From the NCBI GenBank assembly GCA_030527205.1, contig JAUNBG010000027.1:1-51405 (forward strand): a stretch of 51,405 nucleotides of DNA. Reading direction: 5' to 3'. The DNA comes from Planctomycetia bacterium (GTDB lineage Bacteria; Planctomycetota; Planctomycetia; Pirellulales; Thermoguttaceae). Made by a program: the position numbers and the translations under genes. The first letter of the stretch is position 1, and each line of letters opens with the position of its first letter. Below the pieces are notes generated by a model. The model made no database searches, had not been told where the DNA came from, and saw only the letters and a list, made by a program, of their open reading frames with translations. Below are positions 18,788-27,640 of the stretch, piece after piece.

Positions 18788-19210
18788 ATGAAAACAAAAA
18801 TCATTGCGTTATTTCTTATCATGACTGTTTCTATGGTCTGCTTTATTGGTTGCGGCCCGAAAGGACCGAAACGGGTTCAGGTCAGCGGAACAGTAACTTT
18901 TGATGGCGAACCGGTCGAACGAGGAATTATTAAATTTGAATCGGTTGGCGAAGGCGATGTTTCCGACGGCGGGTCAATTGAAAATGGTCAGTTTACAATC
19001 GAAGTAACAACGGGTCAAAAGAAGGTTCATGTTAAAGGGACGAAGGTTGTTGGTCAATATGAACGCGACCCAAAAATGAATCCGGGAGTTATGGTCGACC
19101 AACTGGAAGATCTTCCGATTCCATGGACTTTAACGAAAGATGTGACCGTTGAAAAGAAGGGGCAGACTTTTGAAATTGCCTTTACAACGGAAGAAATCAA
19201 CGGGAAATAG
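18788..19210 (+). CDS. Small lipoprotein with carboxypeptidase-regulatory-like fold
   Basis: A 140-residue lipoprotein: hydrophobic leader then lipobox FIGC with Cys22. The mature part starts VSGTVTFDGEPVERGIIKFES, typical of the single Ig-like/transthyretin-like domain of lipoproteins found beside DUF1559 genes. Expected to be anchored to a membrane; partner and role unknown. No Shine-Dalgarno is visible before the ATG. It probably forms a functional pair with the preceding pseudopilin-like gene, as at 45579-47286. Confidence 0.82.
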   Translation: MKTKIIALFLIMTVSMVCFIGCGPKGPKRVQVSGTVTFDGEPVERGIIKFESVGEGDVSDGGSIENGQFTIEVTTGQKKVHVKGTKVVGQYERDPKMNPGVMVDQLEDLPIPWTLTKDVTVEKKGQTFEIAFTTEEINGK

Positions 19211-19348
19211 TTGACATTCTTGATCAATCGTTGATAATGCAAAGAGTTTGATGAGTTTCCGCCGCATATTGTTTGACGGAGATTCGGAATAAATATTCAA
19301 GGAGAAAATGCGGGAAGAGCGTTTTCTCCCTTTTTCAGGTCAACGATT

Positions 19349-20542
19349 ATGATGCTTTTAAAATTTTTCTGGCGCGGAATGACAGAAGTTTCCTGGCGAC
19401 TTTCGTTCAAAGCGCTTCGACTTTGGGTCGTCAAAGGACTCTTTGCTCTCCGATCTTATCGGCACAGAATTCAAAAGGGGGAACTCTTTCCGCCGTTTCT
19501 TTTTTTTGCTCTTACGAACGCCTGTAATCTCCGATGCCGCGGCTGTTGGGTTGAATCCCAGGGGACGCCTGACTCGTTAAAATTAAACGATATAGAAAAG
19601 GCGATGGAAGTTGCGGCGAAGCAAAAAGTCTTCTTTCATACTCTTTTGGGCGGAGAACCGTTTCTTTATCCGCAACTTTGGGAACTGATCGCGAAACATC
19701 CGGAATGTTATTTTCAGATTATAACGAATGGACAATTTCTGGATGCTCAAAATGTTCGGACAATTCGTCGATTGGGAAATATTTCGCCGCTGATCAGCAT
19801 TGACGGTTTTGCGCATTCCAATGATTCCCGGCGCGGTTCCGGTTCATTTCGTCAAGCGGTTGAAGGTTGTCGGGAACTTCAAAAACAGCGGATTCTTTAT
19901 GGCGTCGCAACCGTTGTAACACAAGAGAATTTTGAAGAAGTTTTAACGGAAGAATATGTTCAAAATTTTATTGATTTGGGGGCGATGTATCTTTGGTTTT
20001 ATGTTTTTCGACCGGTCGGAAAAAATCCTTCCCCGGAACTTTGTCTCTCGTCGGAAGAATTGCTTGAGTTGCGTTGCCGACTTCTCGAACTGCGTCGAAA
20101 AATGCCGATAATTCTGATTGATACTTATTGGAATGCGGCAGGCGAAGCCGTTTGTCCCGCCGCAAAAGGGCTCGGTTTTCATATCGGGGCGAAAGGAAGC
20201 ATTGATCCCTGTCCCCCGCTTTCTGTTTGTCGCGAATTCTTGACGGATCATGACGGCGATCTCTTTAAGACGATTAATGAAAGCGCCTTTCTTCGCGAAT
20301 TTCAAAAATTTGTCAATGATCGAACCAAAGGTTGCGTTATTCTTGAACATCCGAAAGAACTCGCTCGTTTTTTTGAAGTCTGGAATGCTTATGACGTCAG
20401 CGGGCGTTTTTTTTGCGAGGAACTTAAAGCGTCGGAATCTCGTTCGAGTCATCATTTGCCGGGAAAAGAAATTCCCGAAGATTTTTGGTTTTATCGACTT
20501 TTGAAGAAAATGTTATTTTTCGGAATGGGCGCATACGGTTGA
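19349..20542 (+). CDS. Radical SAM protein
   Basis: The 397-residue protein binds a 4Fe-4S cluster through Cys59-x3-Cys63-x2-Cys66 (ACNLRCRGCW), followed by GGEP at 101-104 for SAM binding. A C-terminal region with Cys residues (EAVCPAAKGLG, IDPCPPLSVC, KGCVI) resembles a SPASM-type auxiliary-cluster domain. N-terminal residues 1-45 are basic and amphipathic. It may modify a peptide or small molecule; no precursor peptide gene is seen nearby, so the substrate is open. Start ATG-ATG with a weak CAGGTC. Confidence 0.85.
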   Translation: MMLLKFFWRGMTEVSWRLSFKALRLWVVKGLFALRSYRHRIQKGELFPPFLFFALTNACNLRCRGCWVESQGTPDSLKLNDIEKAMEVAAKQKVFFHTLLGGEPFLYPQLWELIAKHPECYFQIITNGQFLDAQNVRTIRRLGNISPLISIDGFAHSNDSRRGSGSFRQAVEGCRELQKQRILYGVATVVTQENFEEVLTEEYVQNFIDLGAMYLWFYVFRPVGKNPSPELCLSSEELLELRCRLLELRRKMPIILIDTYWNAAGEAVCPAAKGLGFHIGAKGSIDPCPPLSVCREFLTDHDGDLFKTINESAFLREFQKFVNDRTKGCVILEHPKELARFFEVWNAYDVSGRFFCEELKASESRSSHHLPGKEIPEDFWFYRLLKKMLFFGMGAYG

Positions 20543-20984
20543 TTTTTGTGCCTTTTATGAAATGTTTTGTTCATTCTCTCTTGTTCAAGCCATTTGATCG
20601 GGATTTTCAGGGCAATAACTCAGGAACGACGAACAGTTGCTTGAAAGCGAAACCAGTTGTCCCAATCGGCTTCTCAAAAAAAATTGCTTTCAAATGTTCC
20701 TTTATTTATAACAGGAAGTTCTAAACCCCGTTGGAAGCGCGGGCGTCTTGTCCGCAGGAACTGGTTTTCGCGACGTTTTCTGAAAGGGAGTTTATTGCAA
20801 AAAAAGGCTTTTAGAACTTCCTATAACGAATTAAATAAAGGAAGTTGAAAAAAGATCAGATTTGAATATAATAAAATGAGAGATCAATTCCTTGAAATTC
20901 CGTTGAATCTTATTGGGAGCTTTTCGGATTTTTCAAGGAAATCAACTTATATACGAAAAGAGTTTAGGCATTTTTGAGGTTGAA
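20543..20984. other. Intergenic region containing repeat copy A
   Basis: 440 bp between two plus-strand genes. Apart from the inverted-repeat element at 20697-20843 nothing is recognisable. Frames here (for example 20657-20848) are translations of the repeat. Confidence 0.6.
20697..20843 (+). mobile_element. Miniature inverted-repeat element, copy A
   Basis: Terminal inverted repeats: AGGAAGTTCTAAA (20713-20725) and its exact complement ending at 20822, extended outward by TTCCTTTATTTA on both sides with small gaps. The interior shares blocks (GAGTTTATTGCAAAA, GCGACG, GGAAC, CGTCT) with copy B at 30423 and, inverted, with copy C at 46168. No coding capacity, so any movement would need a transposase elsewhere. 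Could alternatively be a REP/RNA-processing element. Confidence 0.7.
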
Positions 20985-22052
20985 ATGAACGAATTGTCAA
21001 AAAGTTTTTTAAATGAATTGATTGTTAATCCAAGTCCGTCCGGTTATGAGGAAAAGATCCAACGAACCGTTCGCGATTATATGAAAGATATTGCCGACGA
21101 GATTAAAACGGACGTTCACGGGAATGTCATTGTTGCTCGAAATCCCAATGCGTCAACAAGAATTATGCTCGCCGGACATTGCGATCAGATTGGTTTAATG
21201 GTTAATTATATCGATTCGGACGGTTTTATTTATGTTCTCCCGCTTGGCGGTTGGGATCCGCAGGTTTTGATTGGCGTTCGCGTCAAAATTTGGGGAACGG
21301 AAGGACCGATCGACGGGGTTATCGGCAAAAAACCGATTCATCTTTTGAATGAGGACGAACGGAAAAAGGTTCCGAAAGTCAGCGATCTTTGGGTTGATAT
21401 TGGAGCGAGTTCGAAAGAAGACGCGGAAAAATATGTTCAGGTCGGCGACGCAATAACCGTTGAATTGGGTTGTCAGGAACTCTTGAATCATTGCATTGCC
21501 GCGCCAGCGACCGACGATAAAACAGGGGTTTGGGTTGTTATGGAAGCGCTGCGTCGAATTGACGCTCAAAAACTTCAAGTCGGCGTTTTTGCGGTTTCAA
21601 CCGTTCAGGAAGAAGTCGGCTTACGCGGGGCTATAACCAGTTCATTTGGCATTGATCCGCAAATTGGAATCGCCGTCGATGTAACTCATGCGACCGATTG
21701 CCCAACGATCGATAAAAAAATCAGCGGCGAAATTAAACTTGGCGCTGGGCCAGCGATCGGCAAAGGGCCAAATATGAATATGAAACTCGTTCAGGAATTG
21801 GTTCAGATCGCAAAAAATAATGAGATTCCTTTTCAAATGGCGGCGGAACATCGAATAACAGGAACCGACGCGAACTCGATTCAACGAAGCCGATCCGGCG
21901 TTGCAACCGGTTTGATTTCGATTCCGAATCGTTATATGCATACGCCCGTCGAGATTGTCTCTTTGTTGGATATGGATAACGCGGCAGATTTGATTGCTCG
22001 TTATTGCGAATCTGTTTCGCCGGAAAACGATTATATTCCGGGAATCGATTGA
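20985..22052 (+). CDS. M42 family metallopeptidase
   Basis: A 355-residue dinuclear zinc/cobalt aminopeptidase of the M42 (glutamyl aminopeptidase/FrvX-like) family. Metal ligands are His65-x-Asp67 (GHCDQIG), Asp177, the catalytic Glu209 with Glu210 (VQEEVGLRGA), Asp232 and a late His in MHTPVE. Cytoplasmic peptide degradation is the expected role, often as a dodecameric cage. ATG 20985 has GAGGT upstream; a longer TTG frame from 20913 is rejected. Preceded by repeat copy A. Confidence 0.92.
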   Translation: MNELSKSFLNELIVNPSPSGYEEKIQRTVRDYMKDIADEIKTDVHGNVIVARNPNASTRIMLAGHCDQIGLMVNYIDSDGFIYVLPLGGWDPQVLIGVRVKIWGTEGPIDGVIGKKPIHLLNEDERKKVPKVSDLWVDIGASSKEDAEKYVQVGDAITVELGCQELLNHCIAAPATDDKTGVWVVMEALRRIDAQKLQVGVFAVSTVQEEVGLRGAITSSFGIDPQIGIAVDVTHATDCPTIDKKISGEIKLGAGPAIGKGPNMNMKLVQELVQIAKNNEIPFQMAAEHRITGTDANSIQRSRSGVATGLISIPNRYMHTPVEIVSLLDMDNAADLIARYCESVSPENDYIPGID

Positions 22053-22236
22053 TTGTAATATTTCAGCGAAATGAGTAAACTTTTTTTATCTCACAGAAAG
22101 ACGGAGGAAAGTTGATATAGTTGAGAGTTGAAAGTTGAGAGAGAGGAAAGGGGATTAAGTAAGATTAGACTCTTTTCTCTTTTATTCCAATTCGCCCTTT
22201 GATTTTTGGCAAGAGATTCTGTCGTTTTTCCCTTTT

Positions 22237-22512
22237 TTGAGTTGTTTTCTTATCGTTTCCTTAGGTTGTTTTTTTATTTTGAAGACCATTCAGAAATATT
22301 GTTGCGTCTGGTTTCCCCCAAATTTTCAAACAGTCGATTCTCTTATTGAGTATCTTACAAAAAAACAGACGCCGCGTCGCAAAAAAGATCAAACTCCCTG
22401 GACGCGAAAAGAGATCGAGAACGACCTGCTGGACTTTATTAGTCGCGATTTTGCTGTTCCAAGAAATAAATTAACCGTTCATTCAACTTTTAAAGAATAT
22501 GATTTGTTTTAA
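22237..22512 (+). CDS. Small conserved-looking protein with acyl-carrier-like C-terminus
   Basis: A 91-residue frame with a hydrophobic start (about 3-15, possible membrane helix), a TVDSLIEYL helix and a C-terminal WTRKEIENDLLDFISRDFAVPRNKLTVHSTFKEYDLF. The last 40 residues resemble the first helix and loop of an acyl carrier protein and stop exactly where the DSL phosphopantetheine site would follow. No ATG occurs anywhere in the frame: start must be TTG (22237 or 22279) or another rare codon, without a clear ribosome-binding site. Either a real gene with a non-ATG start or a frame-damaged one. Confidence 0.5.
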   Translation: MSCFLIVSLGCFFILKTIQKYCCVWFPPNFQTVDSLIEYLTKKQTPRRKKDQTPWTRKEIENDLLDFISRDFAVPRNKLTVHSTFKEYDLF

Positions 22513-22657
22513 CAATGAACGAAAAATTTTTTGCGTTTCATTTTCAAATCGATTTTTAATGGGAACTGAAATGTGTGGCAGAATTTTGTTTTTTGTCATC
22601 CGAAAGAGTTGAGAATCTGAAAATCAAGGATCAGTGCTTTTCTTTCAATTGGTTGAG

Positions 22658-24229
22658 TTAATGCAAAGGGGATTGTTTGCCTGAACTGTTGATGACCGGA
22701 CAAAGGTTGAACCATTGTTTTCCTTGATTTTGCATCCATTTTTCCGAAGCGTCCGGTCCCCAAAAGCCGACGGGATAAGAATGAATCGCTTCCGATGAAG
22801 CGGTTTTATCCCAATTGTGTTGAATTGGGTCGATTATTTCCCAAGCGGCTTCAACTTCGTCGTTTCGCGCGAACAAGGAAGCGTCGCCTGAAAAAGCGTC
22901 CAATAAAAGCCGTTGATAAGCTTCAGGAAGCTCTTCGGAATAATGATCGTGAAAAGAAAAAGTCAGATTGCTGTTGCGAAGTTCCATTTCTGTTCCGGGA
23001 ACTTTGCTCATAAATCCCAATTTTATTCCTTCCGACGGTTGAATTTGGATTAAAAGTCGATTCGCTTCAAGTTGTATTTTTGAGTCAGGATGACGATTTG
23101 ATCTAAAAATCGAATGCGGCGGTTCTTTATATTGAATGACAATTTGCGTCGTTTGACAACTCATTCCTTTGCCGCTTCGGAGATAAATTGGAACATTGTT
23201 CCAGCGCCAGTTGTCAATATAAAGTTTTATGGCGGCAAAAGTCGCAATGTTGGAATGCGGGTCAACGCCTTTTTCGTCTCGATAATGAGAATATTGACCG
23301 CGAATTGTATTGTTGTATATATATTCTGGCGTCATTGAACGAATCGAACGCAGAACTTTGACCTTTTCGTCCCGAACTGATTGAGCGTCGAAACGATTGG
23401 GCGGTTCCATTGTTGTAATCGTCAGAAGCTGCAATAAATGATTTTGAAACATGTCTCGCAAAACGCCGGCTGTTTCATAAAAAGCTCCGCGATGACCAAC
23501 TGTTTGAGCTTCATTGGCGGTTATTTGGATATGATCGATATAGTTTCGATTCCAAATGGGTTCGAATATTGTATTGGCAAATCGCAAGGCAAAAATGTTG
23601 TTGACCGTTTCCTTGCCGAGATAATGATCAATTCGATAAACCTGATCTTCGCGAAAAACTTGATGCGTTCGCTGGTTTAATTCGCGGGCGGTTGACAAAC
23701 TTGTTCCAAACGGTTTTTCGATAATAATTTTGCGAAGCTCAATCGGCTGATTGAGAAGAGTTGATTCTTCGGTCATTCCGGCGTTTCCCAGATGAGTAAT
23801 CGTATCAGCATATAATTTTGGAGCGATCGAAAGATAATAAACGCAATTTGTTCCTTTCCTGGACGAATTGAATTTTGACTCTTCTTGTTCTTCTTCCGTT
23901 CGTTTTTGAGTTGCGTTTTTTTCTAAATCTTTAAGGAATTGTTTGAGTGATTTAAACATTGTCAAAGATTGAATATTGCCAGGAAAATAATAAATATGTT
24001 TTTTGAATTGATTCCAGCTTGAATTGTCGAATTTGGTTGCGTTAAATTCGATTGTTGTTGATCTTAATTTTGTCCTCCATTCTTGATCTGTCATCGGAGT
24101 TCGCGAAACGCCAACGACGAAAAAAGGCTCGGGAAGCTCTTTTTTAATAAACAATTGAAATAATGCGGGAATCAGTTTTCTCGAAGTTAAATCTCCTGAG
24201 GCGCCAAAAATAACAAGAATGTTGATCAT
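22658..24229 (-). CDS. zwf: Glucose-6-phosphate 1-dehydrogenase
   Basis: Zwf oxidises glucose 6-phosphate to 6-phosphogluconolactone with NAD(P)+, opening the oxidative pentose phosphate pathway. The coenzyme loop GASGDLTSRKL is at 9-19 and the substrate/catalytic motif RIDHYLGKE is present. Length 523 from ATG 24229 is slightly long because of a charged insertion (EKNATQKRTEEEQEESKF region). A TTG-started extension of 51 residues has no motif and is not used. No pgl or gnd lies next to it. Confidence 0.94.
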   Translation of the reverse strand: MINILVIFGASGDLTSRKLIPALFQLFIKKELPEPFFVVGVSRTPMTDQEWRTKLRSTTIEFNATKFDNSSWNQFKKHIYYFPGNIQSLTMFKSLKQFLKDLEKNATQKRTEEEQEESKFNSSRKGTNCVYYLSIAPKLYADTITHLGNAGMTEESTLLNQPIELRKIIIEKPFGTSLSTARELNQRTHQVFREDQVYRIDHYLGKETVNNIFALRFANTIFEPIWNRNYIDHIQITANEAQTVGHRGAFYETAGVLRDMFQNHLLQLLTITTMEPPNRFDAQSVRDEKVKVLRSIRSMTPEYIYNNTIRGQYSHYRDEKGVDPHSNIATFAAIKLYIDNWRWNNVPIYLRSGKGMSCQTTQIVIQYKEPPHSIFRSNRHPDSKIQLEANRLLIQIQPSEGIKLGFMSKVPGTEMELRNSNLTFSFHDHYSEELPEAYQRLLLDAFSGDASLFARNDEVEAAWEIIDPIQHNWDKTASSEAIHSYPVGFWGPDASEKWMQNQGKQWFNLCPVINSSGKQSPLH

Positions 24230-24415
24230 CGTTTTCTTTCTTTTGTTGTTTGTTGTTGACTCTGTTTCGACGTTGGAGATATTGAATTGCGATTGTTTCG
24301 AGCCGAAGGATTGTTTTCCAAACAACCCGATTGTCGGTTGCAATGCGACAGGAAATAATAAAGTTGTTGTTTGTTGAATCAAATATGTTTTGTTGTAATA
24401 AGATATCTTTTACAA

Positions 24416-25849
24416 TTATGGTTCTTTTTTTGCGTTTTTGAGAATTTTACGAATTTTTTCCAGACGCTTTTGTAACTCAATTTCAAAACCGCGGTCAGTC
24501 GGAGAATAATATTCCCGATCAACGCCGAGATAATCTTGAGCCGCAACGGCATTTTCAGCGTTATGAGCATATTGATAACCGACATGATTCAATGATTTTG
24601 CGCCTTGATAATGGGAATCCCTTAAATGACGCGGAACAGGAAGAACTTGAGAATTCTTTATATCTTCTTTAGCTTGAAAAATGGCAACGGTTGCGGAATT
24701 CGATTTTGGAGCGCAAGCCAGATAAATGACGGTTTGGGCTAAATTCAATTGACATTCTGGAAGTCCAACCAATTCGCAAGCCTGAGCCGTTGCAACGGCT
24801 AAAGGAAGCGCAGCAGGGTCAGCATTTCCAACGTCTTCGCTTGCCAGAATAACGAGTCGTCGAGCAAGGAACCGAATTTCTTCGCCCCCTTCCAACATCA
24901 TGGCGAGCCAATAAATAGCGGCGTCGGGATCGCTTCCGCGAATGCTTTTGATCAAGGCGCTAATTGTGTCATAATGCGCGTCGCCGCTGCGATCAAATTT
25001 GACAATTCGACGTTGAAGAGATTCAGCAGCGAGCTCTTTTGTGAATTCGATGACTTTCGAGGCTTGCGATTTTGTTTGATCAGAGGATTCTTTGGGATTT
25101 TTTGTTTTTGTTGAATTTATGAGTTCTTTCGATTTTGATGGTTCATTGAGAGGCGGATTGAGCGATTCCAAACTTGACAGAACGCCTATTTCCAAGGTTG
25201 AAAGAGCTCGTCGGGCGTCTCCGTCGCTAATAGCAGCCAGATAATTCAACGCGTCCTCATGAAGATGAATCGGATATTGTCCCAATCCGCGTTCTTGATC
25301 TTTGACAGCGCGGCAAATCAAGGTTTTGATCTCTTCTTCAGCGAGCGGTTCAAATTGAAAAACGCGGCTTCGACTCAATAACGCTTTATTAATTGTAAAA
25401 AAAGGATTTTCAGTTGTTGCGCCAACCAAAGTAACAACGCCTTGTTCAACCTCCGGCAAAAGAACGTCTTGTTGAGATTTATTGAATCGATGAATTTCGT
25501 CAATAAAAAGCAACGTTTTTTGAGAAGAGACCGAGAGTCGTTCTTTTGCCTGAAGCAAAACGTCTCGAAGCTGTTTAACGCCGTCAGAAACAGCGCTCAA
25601 TTGACGAAAAACGCTTCGACTTTCCCGAGCTAAAAGAAAAGCGAGCGTTGTTTTGCCTGTTCCTGGCGGACCATAAAAAATAACCGATCCGAGTCGATCT
25701 GCTTTCAACAAGCGGCGCAATAATTTTCCTTCGCCCAGGAAATGCGTTTGACCGACAAACTCGCTCAGATAATTTGGACGCATTCGAGCAGCTAAGGGAA
25801 GAGCTTTTAAACGATTTTGACGCTCTGTTGATTCAAATAATGAGGACAT
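24416..25849 (-). CDS. rarA: Replication-associated recombination protein A (AAA+ ATPase)
   Basis: RarA/MgsA acts at stalled replication forks, where it can interact with SSB and DNA ends. Of 477 residues, Walker A GPPGTGKT is at 60-67, Walker B LLFIDEIHRF and the sensor GATTENPF follow, and the C-terminal tetramerisation half contains GSDPDAAIYWLAMMLEGGE. A charged linker of about 45 residues near 240-285 (rich in Ser, Lys) is an insertion relative to the family. Start ATG 25849; ribosome-binding site weak (GGAAA). Confidence 0.94.
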   Translation of the reverse strand: MSSLFESTERQNRLKALPLAARMRPNYLSEFVGQTHFLGEGKLLRRLLKADRLGSVIFYGPPGTGKTTLAFLLARESRSVFRQLSAVSDGVKQLRDVLLQAKERLSVSSQKTLLFIDEIHRFNKSQQDVLLPEVEQGVVTLVGATTENPFFTINKALLSRSRVFQFEPLAEEEIKTLICRAVKDQERGLGQYPIHLHEDALNYLAAISDGDARRALSTLEIGVLSSLESLNPPLNEPSKSKELINSTKTKNPKESSDQTKSQASKVIEFTKELAAESLQRRIVKFDRSGDAHYDTISALIKSIRGSDPDAAIYWLAMMLEGGEEIRFLARRLVILASEDVGNADPAALPLAVATAQACELVGLPECQLNLAQTVIYLACAPKSNSATVAIFQAKEDIKNSQVLPVPRHLRDSHYQGAKSLNHVGYQYAHNAENAVAAQDYLGVDREYYSPTDRGFEIELQKRLEKIRKILKNAKKEP

Positions 25850-25951
25850 TGTTTTCCGTTTTGAAAAATAATCGAGTTGAATTTTTTCTGTTTATTATCA
25901 ATAATTTGCAGAAAATCAAAACGATTTTCTTATGTCAAAAAGATCAATATA

Positions 25952-27310
25952 TTATTGTTGCGAATTCATTTTTTCTGGATGATAACGTTGATTAAACAAT
26001 AAGGGGTCATAATCGTCTTTTGGAGCGGCTTCAGGAATAAAATTCCCGCGTTTGAGGACAAGTTCAGGCGAATTGATATCTTCATAATGAACGCCAAACA
26101 TTTCATTCGTTTGACCGAGTTGAATTATTTTCGTTTCATTTTGATTTGAGGAATGAGTTTGAGGAGAATCCGTATTTTGCGTCAAATCGGACGAAAATAA
26201 AGCGGAATTTTGATTTTCCGGATTGTTTGTCGAATTCGGGTTGTTTGGATTATAATGGTCGTTGTTGGATATAGAATCGGTCTTTTTTTGCCGCAGCGGA
26301 TCAGGAGTATAATGAGACATTCTTTTGGGAACATCGTTAACCCATTCGACAAAATTTTCATAATCTTTTAATGAATTGCGATCTCTTCCAAAAACGGAAA
26401 GATTCTGTTCTTCTAATTCCGGGACAGGCGAATGGAATAAAATCGGACTATTGGCGGGTTCAGAAAAATTAATCCAGGCAAAGGTTTCGCGCATATTTTT
26501 TAGATTGATTTCTCGAGAAACCAGACCGCCAGGCTGATTCTGAAGCTGATATTCTGGGACATTCGAATCAGAATGACATTTCAAACAACGTCGATATAAA
26601 ATGGGTTGAATGCGTCGCAGATAACGTTCATGAACATTTTGCGGAATGCTTTTGGACCAGATATCTAAAAGTTGTTTTTCTGTCAACTCAGCGTTTGGAT
26701 TGTTCGAGCTTACAATTTTTAATTCCTTTTCTCTCTGAATTGCTTTCAATTTGATCTGCTCAATCGCCTGCAATTGAATGATTTTTTGTTGAAATATTTC
26801 GATGACCGAATGATCGTTGACGTTGGGCAATAATTCTTTCAGCATAATTCGGGCAGAAGATTCAAGTTCGTTGCGTCCTGCCCAATCGGCCAATTTTAAA
26901 AATTCTTTCCAATCACGGGGATGAATATTCACTCGTCGATAATCGAAAACTTCCTGACGCGTTTGTCCAATAAATTGGATATCCAGTTTCGAAATAGTAA
27001 AACCGCCTTTTCCTTCTGGCAGTTGGAGATAAATGGAATTTTCTTTATCAATAATCGTTCCGGATAAAATGACGCCTTGCTGCGTCAGGATATATTGAAT
27101 GAGAGGGGGATTCGGAGTTTTTTCCGGATTCTTTTGTAAAGGAGAGGCAGAGGAATCTTGAAGAGGAGAAGAAAAAGAGGACGTTTCCAATGATTGCGTT
27201 GGTTCAATCATTAAATTTCGATTGGTCTCTTCGGTTAATGATTGCGCGTTCGCCAATGAAAAGCAAAAAATATTTGACAATAAAAACAAAATGATAGAAC
27301 GATTTTTCAT
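25952..27310 (-). CDS. Secreted protein with one CxxCH haem-type motif
   Basis: 452 residues from ATG 27310, which has GGGAG 7 bases upstream; signal peptide ends near ANA-Q (22). After a Ser/Pro-rich linker comes a small beta region (about 71-115: GTIIDKENSIYLQLPEG), an alpha/linker part and RCLKCH with Cys242, Cys245, His246, the covalent haem motif, embedded in the planctomycete-type pattern IQPILYRRCLKCH...ILFHSP. The C-terminus (about 350-410) is Asn/Ser-rich. Probably an extracytoplasmic cytochrome-like protein; partner unknown. Confidence 0.72.
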   Translation of the reverse strand: MKNRSIILFLLSNIFCFSLANAQSLTEETNRNLMIEPTQSLETSSFSSPLQDSSASPLQKNPEKTPNPPLIQYILTQQGVILSGTIIDKENSIYLQLPEGKGGFTISKLDIQFIGQTRQEVFDYRRVNIHPRDWKEFLKLADWAGRNELESSARIMLKELLPNVNDHSVIEIFQQKIIQLQAIEQIKLKAIQREKELKIVSSNNPNAELTEKQLLDIWSKSIPQNVHERYLRRIQPILYRRCLKCHSDSNVPEYQLQNQPGGLVSREINLKNMRETFAWINFSEPANSPILFHSPVPELEEQNLSVFGRDRNSLKDYENFVEWVNDVPKRMSHYTPDPLRQKKTDSISNNDHYNPNNPNSTNNPENQNSALFSSDLTQNTDSPQTHSSNQNETKIIQLGQTNEMFGVHYEDINSPELVLKRGNFIPEAAPKDDYDPLLFNQRYHPEKMNSQQ

Positions 27311-27640
27311 TTTGAGCTCCCATTTCGAATTGATTTTTTCTGTCTTCATATAAGCTTTCAATTATTTTTATCTCGAATATTTTTATCTCGTTGTCGATAA
27401 GGGGCAATCGGGACGCCTTTTGTCGCTGTAAGGTTGCGAAGCCATTGATTAATGAGTTTCAATAGAGTTGAGCTTAATTAGATTCGAATAAAAACGGCAA
27501 CTTTGAGATTTTATATTTTTTGCGATATTTTCTATATAAAGACTCAAAACCTTTTTGGCAAATCAATGATTTTAAATAAAGCATTTTTGACGGTCGATTA
27601 TAATAGTTATAATCGACAAGGTCAATGTCGTCTTGTTATT
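27311..27640. other. Intergenic region with a 25-bp AT-rich palindrome
   Basis: 330 bp between fmt and the CxxCH gene, both on the minus strand. The striking feature is a perfect palindrome at 27593-27617. The rest is AT-rich; I see no gene or clear -35/-10 pair. Confidence 0.5.
27593..27617. promoter_or_regulatory. Perfect 11-bp inverted repeat with 3-base loop
   Basis: GTCGATTATAA (27593-27603), TAG, TTATAATCGAC (27607-27617). It lies 24 bases after the fmt stop. No T-run follows on the minus strand, so a dimeric-protein site is as likely as a terminator. Confidence 0.5.

Noticed and set aside
20657..20848. 63-residue frame reading WKRGRLVRRNWFSRRF
   Set aside because: It is the translation of the inverted-repeat element copy A, not a gene.
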